A model generated the notes under the pieces. It did no database searches, had not been told where the DNA came from, and saw only the letters and a list, made by a program, of their open reading frames with translations. Made by a program: the position numbers and the translations under genes. Positions 26,067 through 34,829 of a DNA stretch of 64,000 nucleotides are shown here, in pieces; the first letter of the stretch is position 1; each line of letters starts with the position of its first letter. The DNA lies in assembly GCA_041395905.1 (NCBI GenBank), contig JAWKZP010000003.1, positions 310,001 to 374,000 on the forward strand. Direction: 5' to 3'. Source of the DNA: UBA7803 sp041395905 (GTDB lineage: Bacteria > Pseudomonadota > Gammaproteobacteria > Pseudomonadales > Azotimanducaceae).

Positions 26067-27293
26067 ATGCCCAGCCAGCCCGAATCCGTCGACTGCTGCA
26101 TCGTCGGCGCCGGCCCGGCCGGGATGATGCTCGGTCTGCTCATGGCCCGGGTTGGCCTCGAGGTCCGGGTGCTGGAAATGCATCAGGATTTCGAACGCGA
26201 CTTCCGTGGCGATACGGTGCATGCATCGACGCTGGAACTGCTCGATCAGATCGGCCTGGCCGACCGGCTGCTCGCCCTGCCCCACGCCAGGCTGCGCCAC
26301 ATGGCGCTGCACACGCCTACCCGAACCATCGAGGTCGCCGATTTTTCGCGGTTGCCGTCACGCTTTCCGTTCGTGGCCGTCATGCCGCAGGCGCGTTTTC
26401 TCGAGTTCCTGTGCGCCGAGGCCGAGCGCTATCCGGGGTTCCGCTGCATTCGCGGCGCCGCGGTGCAGGATCTGCTGCGGGAAGACGGCGTCGTGCGCGG
26501 CGTATCGATGCATCACGAAGGCCGCCTGCAGCCGTTGCGGGCGGCGCTCACGGTGGCCGCCGACGGCCGCTTCTCCCGCATCCGCAAGCTGTCCGGGTTA
26601 GCGGCCGAGCGTTCGGCACCGCCTATGGACGTGTGCTGGTTGCGCCTGCCGCGACGCAGCAGCGACGGGCACGATACCGGCGCGTTCTTCGTGGGCGGCG
26701 GCCGCATGCTCGTGTGCCTGCCAAGGGCGCAGAGCTGGCAGATCGGTTACGTGTTTCCCAAGGGGGACTTCGCCCAGCTGCGGGCCCAGGGCCTGAGCGC
26801 CCTGCACGCAGCCGTCGCCGAGACCGCCCCCTGGCTGGCCGATCGGGTGCGGTCCGTCGCCGCCTGGTCCGACGTGCACCTGCTGTCGGTGCGCGCCGAC
26901 TGCCTGTCACGCTGGCACCGGGACGGCCTGCTGCTGATCGGTGACGCCGCGCACGTGATGTCGCCCGTGGGCGGCGTGGGCATCAACGTGGCCATAGGCG
27001 ACGCGGTGGCAGCGGCCAACGTGCTGGCACAACCGGAAGCTGCGCTGCTGCAACGGGGCAAACCACCCGAATCGGCATTGCAGAGGATCCAGAGCCGAAG
27101 GCTGCGCGCCGTCCGCCTGACCCAGGCAGTGCAGTCGGCCATTCAACGGACCCTGGTAAAACGGGCCCTGAGCGGCCGACCGTTCGATCTGCCCGCCCCG
27201 CTGAAACTGCTGCTGGCAACCCCGGGGCTGCGTCAGTTGCCGGTGCGCATCTTCGCACTGGGCATTCCGCGCGAACGGCTCGTGCTCCGCTAG
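26067..27293 (+). CDS. FAD-dependent monooxygenase (UbiH/PHBH-like, group A)
   Basis: A 408-residue flavoprotein with the dinucleotide-binding GAGPAG (15-20), a DG motif in TVAADGRFSRIRK (about 160-172) and the FAD-ribityl motif LLIGDAAHVMSPVGGVGINVAIGDA (about 290-314). This layout is typical of single-component aromatic hydroxylases and related enzymes. It is the third gene of the regulator-desaturase-monooxygenase operon. The substrate is unknown; an aromatic or quinone-like compound would fit. Confidence 0.88.
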   Translation: MPSQPESVDCCIVGAGPAGMMLGLLMARVGLEVRVLEMHQDFERDFRGDTVHASTLELLDQIGLADRLLALPHARLRHMALHTPTRTIEVADFSRLPSRFPFVAVMPQARFLEFLCAEAERYPGFRCIRGAAVQDLLREDGVVRGVSMHHEGRLQPLRAALTVAADGRFSRIRKLSGLAAERSAPPMDVCWLRLPRRSSDGHDTGAFFVGGGRMLVCLPRAQSWQIGYVFPKGDFAQLRAQGLSALHAAVAETAPWLADRVRSVAAWSDVHLLSVRADCLSRWHRDGLLLIGDAAHVMSPVGGVGINVAIGDAVAAANVLAQPEAALLQRGKPPESALQRIQSRRLRAVRLTQAVQSAIQRTLVKRALSGRPFDLPAPLKLLLATPGLRQLPVRIFALGIPRERLVLR

Positions 27294-27300
27294 TGCAGGT

Positions 27301-27315
27301 CCCGCCTCTGGCGGG
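27301..27315. terminator. Short hairpin between convergent genes
   Basis: CCCGCC, TCT, GGCGGG (6-bp stem) lies directly after the monooxygenase stop codon and before the convergent NTF2-like gene. There is no T tract, so the role as terminator is weakly supported. Confidence 0.4.
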
Positions 27316-27321
27316 GCGCGA

Positions 27322-27723
27322 TCAGGCCTGGCCGCGTTCGGGCGCCGGCGGCGGATTGGCGCAGATGCCCGCCTGATGCAGCACCATGCGCAGGCGGCCA
27401 TCCTCCGCGACGAACAGGTTGGTGGCAACGGTGGTGGCGCCCGGTGCGAGCTCGTAGCAGACCACGGCAACCGTGTCGCTGCCGAGCTGTCGACACTCGG
27501 CTCCGTAGAAGCTCACCTGCGCCTGCCGCGGATTGCCGAGAATCGAGCGCCAGCTGTTCATGACTGCCTGTCGTCCGATCAGCGCCGGCCAGCCGGGATG
27601 CACGCACAGCACCGGGCGCGCCTCGGACCAGAGGTGGTCCATGGCCTGATAATCCTTGCCCTCGAACGCGAGATAGAACGCTTCGTTGGCGAACTCTGCC
27701 TGTGCCAGATCCATGCGGGTCAT
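27322..27723 (-). CDS. NTF2-like (SnoaL/DUF4440-type) protein
   Basis: A 133-residue protein of the nuclear-transport-factor-2 fold: N-terminal helix (ANEAFYLAFEGKDYQAMDHLWSE), then VLCVHPGWPALIGRQAVMNSWRSIL and beta strands ending VATNLFVAEDGRLRMVLHQAG. The HPGW and SW elements match small calcium/calmodulin-kinase-associated-like or SnoaL-like proteins of unknown role. It is 6 nt downstream of an acetyltransferase gene on the same strand and converges with the FAD monooxygenase. Confidence 0.8.
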   Translation of the reverse strand: MTRMDLAQAEFANEAFYLAFEGKDYQAMDHLWSEARPVLCVHPGWPALIGRQAVMNSWRSILGNPRQAQVSFYGAECRQLGSDTVAVVCYELAPGATTVATNLFVAEDGRLRMVLHQAGICANPPPAPERGQA

Positions 27724-27729
27724 CCCTCC

Positions 27730-28305
27730 TCAAGCAGCCGGCGTGGGTCGCGGCGTCGCTGGCGACATCTCTTTCGGTAACAACGCAAACAGCAGCACGT
27801 CCTGCGGGTCGTGCGTGCCCAGATTCGGAAACCGTGTGTGTGCCCGCAGTACGCCCTCGCGGCTGAAGCCGGCCTTGTGCAGCACGCGCGCCGAGGCGCC
27901 GTGCTCGACATGGCAGATGGCCTCCAGGCGCCAGAGGCCGAGTTGCCGGGCGAGCGCCACCATGGCTGCCAGCGCTTCCGACGCATAACCCTGCCCCCAG
28001 GCATCCGCGCGCAGCACGTAGCCGGTGGCGGCCCGGTAGTCGGTCTCGAAATCGATCCCCGAACTGCCGATCAGATCGCCGCCGTCACGTCGTTCGATCA
28101 GCAGCGGCCCTACCGGCCAGCGCCGCCACTGCTGCTCGCTGAAGCCGATGAAGGCGAGCGTCGCGTCGATGTCCCGGTGCGTCGGCCAGCTCAGATAGCG
28201 CGTGACGTCCGGATCGCCGGCATAGGCGTTGAAGATCGCTTCCGCATCGGCGGTGACGGGCGGACGCAGCCGCAACCGGGCTGTTTCGATGGCTTCGAAT
28301 TGCAT
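27730..28305 (-). CDS. GNAT N-acetyltransferase, RimJ/RimL-like
   Basis: A 191-residue acetyltransferase: FEAIETARLRLRPPVTADAEAIF at the start, YLSWPTHRDIDATLAFI, GYVLRADAWGQGYASEALAAMVALA (acetyl-CoA loop) and CHVEHGASARVLHKAGFSREGVLR, the standard RimJ/RimL pattern. ATG at 28305 has GAGG upstream; ATG 28332 is an alternative. The acceptor could be a protein N-terminus or a small amine. It precedes the NTF2-like gene. Confidence 0.85.
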   Translation of the reverse strand: MQFEAIETARLRLRPPVTADAEAIFNAYAGDPDVTRYLSWPTHRDIDATLAFIGFSEQQWRRWPVGPLLIERRDGGDLIGSSGIDFETDYRAATGYVLRADAWGQGYASEALAAMVALARQLGLWRLEAICHVEHGASARVLHKAGFSREGVLRAHTRFPNLGTHDPQDVLLFALLPKEMSPATPRPTPAA

Positions 28306-28457
28306 GACCGGATCCTCGGCTCGTTCCTCCATCGGCATCCCAGCCACCATAGCGCGGCACCGCCGGCAACGCGACAGCGCTTCCATCGCGCAGTGCACTG
28401 CCGTCATTCTCGACCTCCCGGAAGTCCTGATCTATGCTCGGGCGCCGGGAAGACACC

Positions 28458-29690
28458 ATGCAGGGGGCCGTCTTGAGCCAAGAACCCTACGTGCTGATCA
28501 CCGCCGATACCCACGCCGGCGGCAGCCACGCAGCCTATCGCGAGTACCTGGACCCGGCCCATCGCGAGCGCTTCGACGAGTGGCGCGGCGGCTACCGCAA
28601 CCCGTCGCAGGAGCACTACGGCAAACGCAAGCTGCGCAACTGGGATCTGGCACTGCGTACGCAGGAGCAGAACAGCCAGGGCGTGGTAGGCGAGGTGGTG
28701 TTCCCGAACACGGTGCCGCCGTTCTTCCGCAAGAGCATCGTGACCGCGCAGCCGCCGCGGCCGGAAGAGTTCGAGCTGTGCCTCGCGGGCATCCGCGCGC
28801 ACAACCGCTGGCTCAAGGACTTCTGCGCGGAAGATCCGGACCGGCGCGCCGGGATCGGACTGATTCTGCCCAACGATCTCGACGAGGCGATCCGGGATAT
28901 CGAGTTCATCGCCAACGCCGGCCTGCGCGGCGGCGTGCTGCTGCCCCTCGTGCCACCCGACTGCACCTGGTTGAAACCTCTGTACGATCCCGCCTGGGAC
29001 CGGGTCTATGCAGCGATTCAGGATCACGGCCTGGTGATGAATCAGCATTCCGGCCAGGGCTCTCCTGCCTACGGCAGCGGCCCCGTTGCCGAAGCCCTGT
29101 GGATCTCCGAGGTCACCTTCTACTGTCAGGCGGGGTTCCGGCACCTGATCATGAGCGGCGTGCTCGAGCGCTTCCCCGGCCTGCGCTACATCATCACCGA
29201 GTCCGGGTGCGCCTGGGTGCCGGCCACGCTGCGTCAGCTCGATCGCATCCACATGGGCTTCAAAGCGGGCGCCATCGGCGAGATGACCTACGAAGGCATG
29301 GAATGGGTTCTGAAGAAGGCACCGAGCGAGTACGCGGCCGAGCACTGCTACTACGGCGCGAGCTTTCCCAGCCTCGAGGACCTGGCGGGCATAGAGCAGA
29401 TCGGCGCCGAGCGCGTGCTCTGGGGCAACGACTACCCGCATTTCGAAGGCACCTTCCCGTACAACCTGGAATCCCTGCGGTTGACGTTCGCCGGCCTGCC
29501 CGAGCAGACCCGCCGCCAGGTGCTGGGGCTCAACGCGGCGAAGCTCTATGGCTTCGATCTCGAGAAGCTGGCGCCACTGGCGGCGCAGTACGGGCCGACT
29601 CCGGAGCAGATCGACGAGCCGTTGCCGCGCGATCAGATTCCCCGCGACTCCAGCTGCTATCTGTTTCAGAACGCCCTGTACGGGCTTTGA
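28458..29690 (+). CDS. Amidohydrolase-2 family metal-dependent hydrolase
   Basis: A 410-residue TIM-barrel amidohydrolase of the ACMSD-like (amidohydro_2) group. The metal motif at the first strand is D-T-H in ITADTHAGG (about residue 16-18); later elements are HSGQGSP (about 197-203), ITESGCAWVP (about 247-256) and the terminal Asp in WGNDYPHFEGT (about 315-325). Family members decarboxylate or hydrolyse aromatic acids and lactones. ATG at 28458 follows GGAAG. A second, degenerate amidohydrolase-2 gene follows after 17 nt, so they are probably one operon. Confidence 0.88.
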   Translation: MQGAVLSQEPYVLITADTHAGGSHAAYREYLDPAHRERFDEWRGGYRNPSQEHYGKRKLRNWDLALRTQEQNSQGVVGEVVFPNTVPPFFRKSIVTAQPPRPEEFELCLAGIRAHNRWLKDFCAEDPDRRAGIGLILPNDLDEAIRDIEFIANAGLRGGVLLPLVPPDCTWLKPLYDPAWDRVYAAIQDHGLVMNQHSGQGSPAYGSGPVAEALWISEVTFYCQAGFRHLIMSGVLERFPGLRYIITESGCAWVPATLRQLDRIHMGFKAGAIGEMTYEGMEWVLKKAPSEYAAEHCYYGASFPSLEDLAGIEQIGAERVLWGNDYPHFEGTFPYNLESLRLTFAGLPEQTRRQVLGLNAAKLYGFDLEKLAPLAAQYGPTPEQIDEPLPRDQIPRDSSCYLFQNALYGL

Positions 29691-29707
29691 GCAACGGAGC
29701 ACGCGCC

Positions 29708-30568
29708 ATGCCCATGCCTGCGGACGTCCGCATCGTCGACACCATGATCGGGTTCCCCGCCAGCGACTTCAAACAGTACGACTTCATCCGCGAGCAGCTC
29801 AAAGATCGCTCCACCGACTTCGAGTTTCCCGTCGAGTACATGTTCAAGCAGGTCCCGAAGGACCTCTACGGCGCGAGCGATCCGGTCACCCTGACCCTCA
29901 AGGAGATGGACCGGTTCGGAATCGAGGTGGGGCTCATCGGCTGCGGCGGTGAGGTCAGCCGCAAAGCGCTCAAGGACCACCCGGACCGCTTCGTCGCGCA
30001 GGGTTCCGTCGACCCGAATCGGGGCATGGAGGGCATCCGCGACATGGTCCGTCAGTACGAGGAGTTCGGTGTGTGCTCGTTCGGCGCGTTCAATGCCGGC
30101 TACAACCCGCAGGTAGGTATCGCCGACCCCCTCATGTATCCCATCTACGCCAAATGCGTCGAGCTCGACGTGCCGATCTTCTCCTGCGCCGGCGTGCCGG
30201 GGCCGCGCCTGCCCATGTGGCCGCAGAAGGTCGAGCTCATCGACCAGGTCATGTACGACTTTCCCGAACTCGTGTTCGTCACCCGTCACGGCTGCGAGCC
30301 CTGGGAGGACCTCGCCGTGAAGCTGATGCTGAAGTGGCCGAACCTGTACTACTCCACCTCGGCGTTTGCGCCGAAGCACTATCCGCGCGCGATCATCGAC
30401 TATGCCAACACGCGCGGCGCCGACAAGATCCTGTACGCAGGCTATTTTCCGTTCGGGCTGACGCTCGAGCGCATCATGGGCGACATGCCGGCCGTGCCGT
30501 TGCGCGACGAGGTGTGGCCGAAATTTCTCGGCGGCAACGCCAGGCGCCTGCTGAAGCTCGCGGGCTGA
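29708..30568 (+). CDS. Amidohydrolase-2 family protein with missing metal ligands
   Basis: A 286-residue protein clearly related to amidohydrolase-2 enzymes (IVDTMIGFPASDF at the start, FEFPVEYMFKQVPKDLYG, a central barrel, VFVTRHGCEPWEDL, and a GGNARRLLKL tail). The usual first-strand D-x-H reads D-T-M here, and the G-x-D-x-P near the end reads YAGYFPFG, so at least two metal ligands are absent. It may be a non-catalytic partner of the preceding enzyme or use altered chemistry. I recall similar DTMIGFP proteins in other bacteria, so this is a subfamily feature rather than a local mutation. Confidence 0.8.
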   Translation: MPMPADVRIVDTMIGFPASDFKQYDFIREQLKDRSTDFEFPVEYMFKQVPKDLYGASDPVTLTLKEMDRFGIEVGLIGCGGEVSRKALKDHPDRFVAQGSVDPNRGMEGIRDMVRQYEEFGVCSFGAFNAGYNPQVGIADPLMYPIYAKCVELDVPIFSCAGVPGPRLPMWPQKVELIDQVMYDFPELVFVTRHGCEPWEDLAVKLMLKWPNLYYSTSAFAPKHYPRAIIDYANTRGADKILYAGYFPFGLTLERIMGDMPAVPLRDEVWPKFLGGNARRLLKLAG

Positions 30569-30605
30569 CCGGCGCGCCAGCGCCCGGCCCGGTTGCAGCG
30601 CCCGT

Positions 30606-31154
30606 CTACTCGGACGCGACGCCCAGGATCACGGCCGTGGAGCAGTTGTACACGTTGGTGGTGGTGCCCATGCACCAGTCGATGTCGTTGTTGGCGTTGG
30701 GCCGGTAGACGGGGCGATCGTTCTCGTTGCGGTTGCACAGACAGCGTCCGCAGCTGCTCTTGCCGCAGCAGTCGTTGTACGAGATCACGTAGCTCTTACC
30801 GTCGGCCGGGTTGCGACAGGTACCGACCCAGGTCAAGGGCGACATCTCCGTGCCCGGCGGGCAGGCGTTCTGAGTGCCGCCGCAGCAGCTGCACAGAAAC
30901 CCGTCGATACCGCAGTAGCGCCAGTACTCGCAGGTGGAGGGATCACCCGGATCTTCAGGATTGCCGGTGCTCTGCGGCGGCACCGCCGACGGACCATGCG
31001 CCGGGTTCGCCCGTGCCACCGGCAGCAGCGGCAACGTGCCGGCCCCTACGAGCACCGTCCCCAGCGCCTTGAGCAGGCTGCGACGCGAGCTGCGCCGGGC
31101 CAGATTGCGGGTACCGGACTCCGTCAGGCGCTGCAGGTGATCGAACAGATTCAT
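30606..31154 (-). CDS. aauA: Aromatic amine dehydrogenase small (TTQ) subunit
   Basis: A 182-residue precursor of the tryptophan-tryptophylquinone-bearing small subunit, which oxidatively deaminates primary amines in the periplasm. The cysteine-rich core is intact (YCGIDGFLCSCCGG, CCGKSSCGRCLCN). The two cofactor tryptophans are W109 (LTWVGTC) and W160 (DIDWCMG) and the catalytic Asp is D128 (SYNDCC). This numbering matches what I recall for Alcaligenes faecalis aromatic amine dehydrogenase, so AauA is preferred over methylamine dehydrogenase MauA; the recalled Thr172 is Ser here. A twin-arginine signal (R24-R25-S-L-L-K) is present. It lies 23 nt after the large subunit gene. Confidence 0.93.
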   Translation of the reverse strand: MNLFDHLQRLTESGTRNLARRSSRRSLLKALGTVLVGAGTLPLLPVARANPAHGPSAVPPQSTGNPEDPGDPSTCEYWRYCGIDGFLCSCCGGTQNACPPGTEMSPLTWVGTCRNPADGKSYVISYNDCCGKSSCGRCLCNRNENDRPVYRPNANNDIDWCMGTTTNVYNCSTAVILGVASE

Positions 31155-31177
31155 GAGTCCCTTCCTCGCGCTGCGTA

Positions 31178-32341
31178 CTATCTGGCGACGCCGCCCACGG
31201 CGTGCACCATGTAGGGGGTATCGCCCAGCTCGTAGACGCTGCGCAGATATTCGCCGGTGCGTCCGTCATAGACGTCGAGCGCACCGTCTACGTTGACCAC
31301 CAGCAGGCGCGGGTTCTCGTCTGCGGTGGCCGTGATGCTGAGCGCCGGCGTCTTCAGCCCGAAACGTCGGATCAGCCGCTGGGCGCCGGCATCGAACAAC
31401 CAGATCTGCGGGGCCGGGTCCTTGTGACTGCCGTTGTAGCCATCGGGCGTCATACCCACCCAGAGCAGCCCGCTCGGATGCCCGGCGACACCGTGCCAGC
31501 CGGCAGGCCGCCAGTTGTCGGCGCGCTCCTCCGCACTCGCCAGCCACCAGCGCTTGCCGATCTGCGGCGAGCCGTCGCGCACGTCGATGGGCTGCACCTC
31601 GCCGCCGTAGGTGAAGAAGTACCAGACCCCATCGATCAGCGCGGCTTTCTCCGAGATCGGGTCGGCATCGATGTCGTTGAACGGCTCGCTCGCCGCCCGG
31701 CCGCTCTCCCGGCCCTGCTCATCCAGAGAGATCGACAGCAGGCCGCCGTTGCCGCACAGCATGAAGAAGCCACCGTGCTCATCGGGGTAGACCAGGCTGC
31801 ATCCCGGGGTGGCGATCTCGCCCGCGACCCGCTCCCTGTCCAGATCCACCACGGTGACCGACGTCGCCGGGTTCATGTTGAACACCAGCAGAAAACGGTC
31901 ATCGGAGGTGATCGCGGTGTTGGCCAGATTGATCACCGTGTTCGCGCGCCGCGGCGGCAGCTCGATGTCCGCCACCAGGCCGAGGGTCGCGAAATCGTAC
32001 ACGGCGATCAGATCCTGACGCGCACCCCGGGTGCCGCGGCTGTGCACCGTCTCACCGACATAGAACTTCTGCCGCGGCAACGACAGGTTGATGGTGGCGA
32101 ACTGGCCGGCGCTGAGCATGCCCTTGAACTGCCGGGTCTCGATATCGACAAGGCTGAACTTGGAATCGATCAGGCTGCCGAAGGCGAAGTCGTGAACCAC
32201 CGCGTAGGTGCTGGGGTACGGTGTCTCCAGGCGCACGACATTGGGAACCGGCTCGGGTTGCAGCTCCGCCGTCGCGGCGCCCGTGCACAGCAGCAGCCCG
32301 ATCCCCGCAGCAAGGGCTCTGACGAAGGAAACCTGCAGCAT
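31178..32341 (-). CDS. aauB: Aromatic amine dehydrogenase large subunit (beta-propeller)
   Basis: A 387-residue large subunit of the quinoprotein amine dehydrogenase. After a Sec signal peptide (to about residue 24) comes a seven-bladed propeller whose blades are visible as repeated strands, for example YAVVHDFAFGSLIDSKFSLVDIETRQFKG, TAITSDDRFLLVFNMNPATSVTVVDLDR and SITATADENPRLLVVNVDGALDVYDGRTGEYLRSV. The ATG at 32341 is the first with a full signal peptide after it. It is directly followed by the small subunit gene and diverges from a TonB-dependent receptor. Genes for the maturation factors or electron acceptor (MauD/E/G, azurin-like) are not beside it. Confidence 0.92.
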   Translation of the reverse strand: MLQVSFVRALAAGIGLLLCTGAATAELQPEPVPNVVRLETPYPSTYAVVHDFAFGSLIDSKFSLVDIETRQFKGMLSAGQFATINLSLPRQKFYVGETVHSRGTRGARQDLIAVYDFATLGLVADIELPPRRANTVINLANTAITSDDRFLLVFNMNPATSVTVVDLDRERVAGEIATPGCSLVYPDEHGGFFMLCGNGGLLSISLDEQGRESGRAASEPFNDIDADPISEKAALIDGVWYFFTYGGEVQPIDVRDGSPQIGKRWWLASAEERADNWRPAGWHGVAGHPSGLLWVGMTPDGYNGSHKDPAPQIWLFDAGAQRLIRRFGLKTPALSITATADENPRLLVVNVDGALDVYDGRTGEYLRSVYELGDTPYMVHAVGGVAR

Positions 32342-32545
32342 CTCGAACGCCCTCCCCGGCCGTGTACAGCGTCTGCAGCGCGGGGCCGATGCGGTAGGCT
32401 TCGACGCCGCGAGGCGGGCAGCGATTCGAGACGCCCGAGCATGCAGAAGTGGCACTGTAACAATCTGGCGAATATAGTTCCGGGGGGGGTGCGTCTGCAA
32501 CAAACCTCGGCACTCCGAAAAAAACCGGCAACAAGGGGACCGAAC

Positions 32546-34750
32546 ATGAAGTCCACTAACGTGCGAAACCTCCGCATACGCAGCAGTCTGCTGCTGGCCA
32601 CGGCCGCTCTCGCCCTGCCGGCTCAGGCTGCCGTGATCGAAGAGGTCGTGGTGACCGCTCAGAAGCGCGAGCAGAACATTCAGGAAGTCGGCATCGCCGT
32701 CAGCGCGCTCACCGGCGAGCAGATGAACGATCTGGGCTTCACCAATGCCCAGCAGGTGACCGCCATGGCGCCGGGTGTGAGTACGCTCCAGCCCAACGGC
32801 GAGGCCAACTACGCCATCGCCATCCGCGGCGTGGTCAACAGCGATTTCACCACCAACGTCGAGAGCCCAATCGCCATCTATCTCGACGACGTGTACATCA
32901 GTCAGATGTCGGGCGCCGGCTTCATGCTGTTCGATATGGACCGGGTGGAGATCCTGCGCGGGCCGCAGGGCACGCTGTACGGCCGCAACGCCACCGGCGG
33001 CCTGGCCCACTACGTGACAAAACGCCCCACCGAAGACTTCGAGGGCTACGCCCAGGTCACCGCCGGCAGCTACGACCAGATGCGCTTCGAGGGCGCCGCC
33101 AGCGGGCCCATCTCCGACACGCTCATGGCGCGCGTCTCGGTGGCCACAAACGACCACGACGGCTACGTCAAGAACCGCCTGGGCGGGCACCTCAACAACG
33201 GCAACGAGGAGACCGCCCGCCTCCAGCTGCTGTGGGCGCCCACCGACACTTTCGATCTGCTGCTGAACGTCCGCGGCAGCAAGCAGAACATCGATACCGG
33301 CTTCTTTGAGCACGTCAGTGCCAACGTCACCGGCGAGCTCACGCCCAACGAGGTCAACCAGGTGCTCGGCTACATCGACAACGACGGCAATCCGTACAAG
33401 GGCGACTACGACTCGCCCGGGTTCAACGACCTGACGACGCGCGGATACTCCGCCACCGTGCACTGGGATCTGGTGAACTTCACCCTCACCTCCATCACCG
33501 ACTACTCGACGGTGAAGCGCGACTACATCGAAGACTCCGATGCCTCCCCGGTGGCGCTGTTCAACTTCTTCCTGACTACTGACGCCAAGCAGCTGTCACA
33601 GGAACTGCGCCTGAACGGCAGCGGCGACAACATGAACTGGGTGGCAGGCCTGTACTACCTGAACCTCGAGGTGGACGACTCCAACGGAGCCGAAAGCGAG
33701 CCGTTCATCGACCCCGCCGGCGACACCCCCTACGTGTCGGGCCTGGACAACCCGTATCAGACCAAAACCGAATCCTGGTCGGTGTTCGGCCAGCTGGAGT
33801 ACGACCTGAGCGATACCCTCACCGGGATCGCCGGCGTGCGCTGGATCCGCGACGACAAGGAACACGATTACGTCACCAACGCGGTGGACTTCGTCCCCGG
33901 CACGCGGCCGCGCAACGGCAACCCCAACATTCTGGCCGAGCTTGCAAGCTACAGCGGCGACCGCACCGACAACGAGTTCGCCGGCCGCCTGGGGCTCAAC
34001 TGGCAGCTGAGTGAAGATGCCATGCTGTATTTCAGCTACAACCTGGGGGTCAAGGGCGGCGGCTACAACGCGCCGATCTTTCCCCTCAGCCCGCCGCTCG
34101 ACTATGTCGACGACGTGATGAGCTACGATCCGGAGCGCCTGCACGCCTATGAAGTGGGCTTCAAGTCCACCTGGATGGACGGCCTGATGATCTTCAACGG
34201 GGCCGCCTACTACTACGACTACAAGGACTACCAGGCTTTCCAGATCGTCGGCATCGATACCATCACCACCAACGCCGATGCGGAATCCCGCGGCGGTGAG
34301 CTGGAGCTGATGGTCATGCCGATCGAGGGCCTGGACATCGTGCTGGGCGCCGCCTACAACGACATCGACGTGGACCTGGGCGGCGGCGCGCCCAAGACGA
34401 CGTCGGTGCAGTCGCCCAAGTGGAACCTCAATGGTCTGGCACGCTACGAGTTTGCCGCGCTGGACGGCACGGTAGCGCTGCAGTACGACGCCGAGTATCG
34501 CTCCAAGGTCTACTTCGCGCTGACCCGCCTGCCCACCGTCACCGAGGGTGACTACGTGGTCAGCAACGCCAGCATCAGCTACACCAGCGGCAACGAGCGC
34601 TGGAAGCTCACCGGCTTCGTCAACAACCTCACCGACGAGGAATACGTGGTGCAGGCGTTCGACCTGTCCGGGCCGGACGTGTTCGGCATGGTGGAGCGCT
34701 ACTACGGCCGCCCGCGCTGGATGGGCGTGTCGCTGAACTACAACTGGTAG
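32546..34750 (+). CDS. TonB-dependent outer-membrane receptor
   Basis: A 734-residue receptor for active import across the outer membrane. It has a signal peptide (to ALPAQA), a TonB-box-like EEVVVTAQKREQNIQEV, a plug domain (about 40-160, with VEILRGPQGTLYGRNATGGLAHYVTKRP) and a 22-stranded barrel ending in aromatic residues (GVSLNYNW). The plug and length match the large proteobacterial group often linked to organic compounds rather than siderophores. AAGGGG precedes the ATG at 32546. The promoter region, shared with the divergent amine dehydrogenase operon, suggests import of that pathway's substrate; this is inferred. Confidence 0.92.
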   Translation: MKSTNVRNLRIRSSLLLATAALALPAQAAVIEEVVVTAQKREQNIQEVGIAVSALTGEQMNDLGFTNAQQVTAMAPGVSTLQPNGEANYAIAIRGVVNSDFTTNVESPIAIYLDDVYISQMSGAGFMLFDMDRVEILRGPQGTLYGRNATGGLAHYVTKRPTEDFEGYAQVTAGSYDQMRFEGAASGPISDTLMARVSVATNDHDGYVKNRLGGHLNNGNEETARLQLLWAPTDTFDLLLNVRGSKQNIDTGFFEHVSANVTGELTPNEVNQVLGYIDNDGNPYKGDYDSPGFNDLTTRGYSATVHWDLVNFTLTSITDYSTVKRDYIEDSDASPVALFNFFLTTDAKQLSQELRLNGSGDNMNWVAGLYYLNLEVDDSNGAESEPFIDPAGDTPYVSGLDNPYQTKTESWSVFGQLEYDLSDTLTGIAGVRWIRDDKEHDYVTNAVDFVPGTRPRNGNPNILAELASYSGDRTDNEFAGRLGLNWQLSEDAMLYFSYNLGVKGGGYNAPIFPLSPPLDYVDDVMSYDPERLHAYEVGFKSTWMDGLMIFNGAAYYYDYKDYQAFQIVGIDTITTNADAESRGGELELMVMPIEGLDIVLGAAYNDIDVDLGGGAPKTTSVQSPKWNLNGLARYEFAALDGTVALQYDAEYRSKVYFALTRLPTVTEGDYVVSNASISYTSGNERWKLTGFVNNLTDEEYVVQAFDLSGPDVFGMVERYYGRPRWMGVSLNYNW

Positions 34751-34761
34751 CAAGCGACCTG

Positions 34762-34784
34762 GCGGGTCGCATGGCGCGACCCGC
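34762..34784. terminator. Hairpin between convergent TonB receptor and amidinotransferase-family genes
   Basis: A 9-bp perfect stem (GCGGGTCGC at 34762-34770, complement at 34776-34784) with a 5-nt loop, 12 nt after the receptor stop codon. It lacks a T tract; terminator by position. Confidence 0.5.
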
Positions 34785-34829
34785 GGTCACGCAGCACCGT
34801 GATGCCCTGAGCGCTGCGTGGGAATCGGC

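Noticed and set aside
31202..32545. A long N-terminal extension of the TonB receptor frame through the amine dehydrogenase large subunit gene
   Set aside because: The extension is antisense to a well-supported propeller gene. The receptor has a clear signal peptide and ribosome-binding site at 32546.
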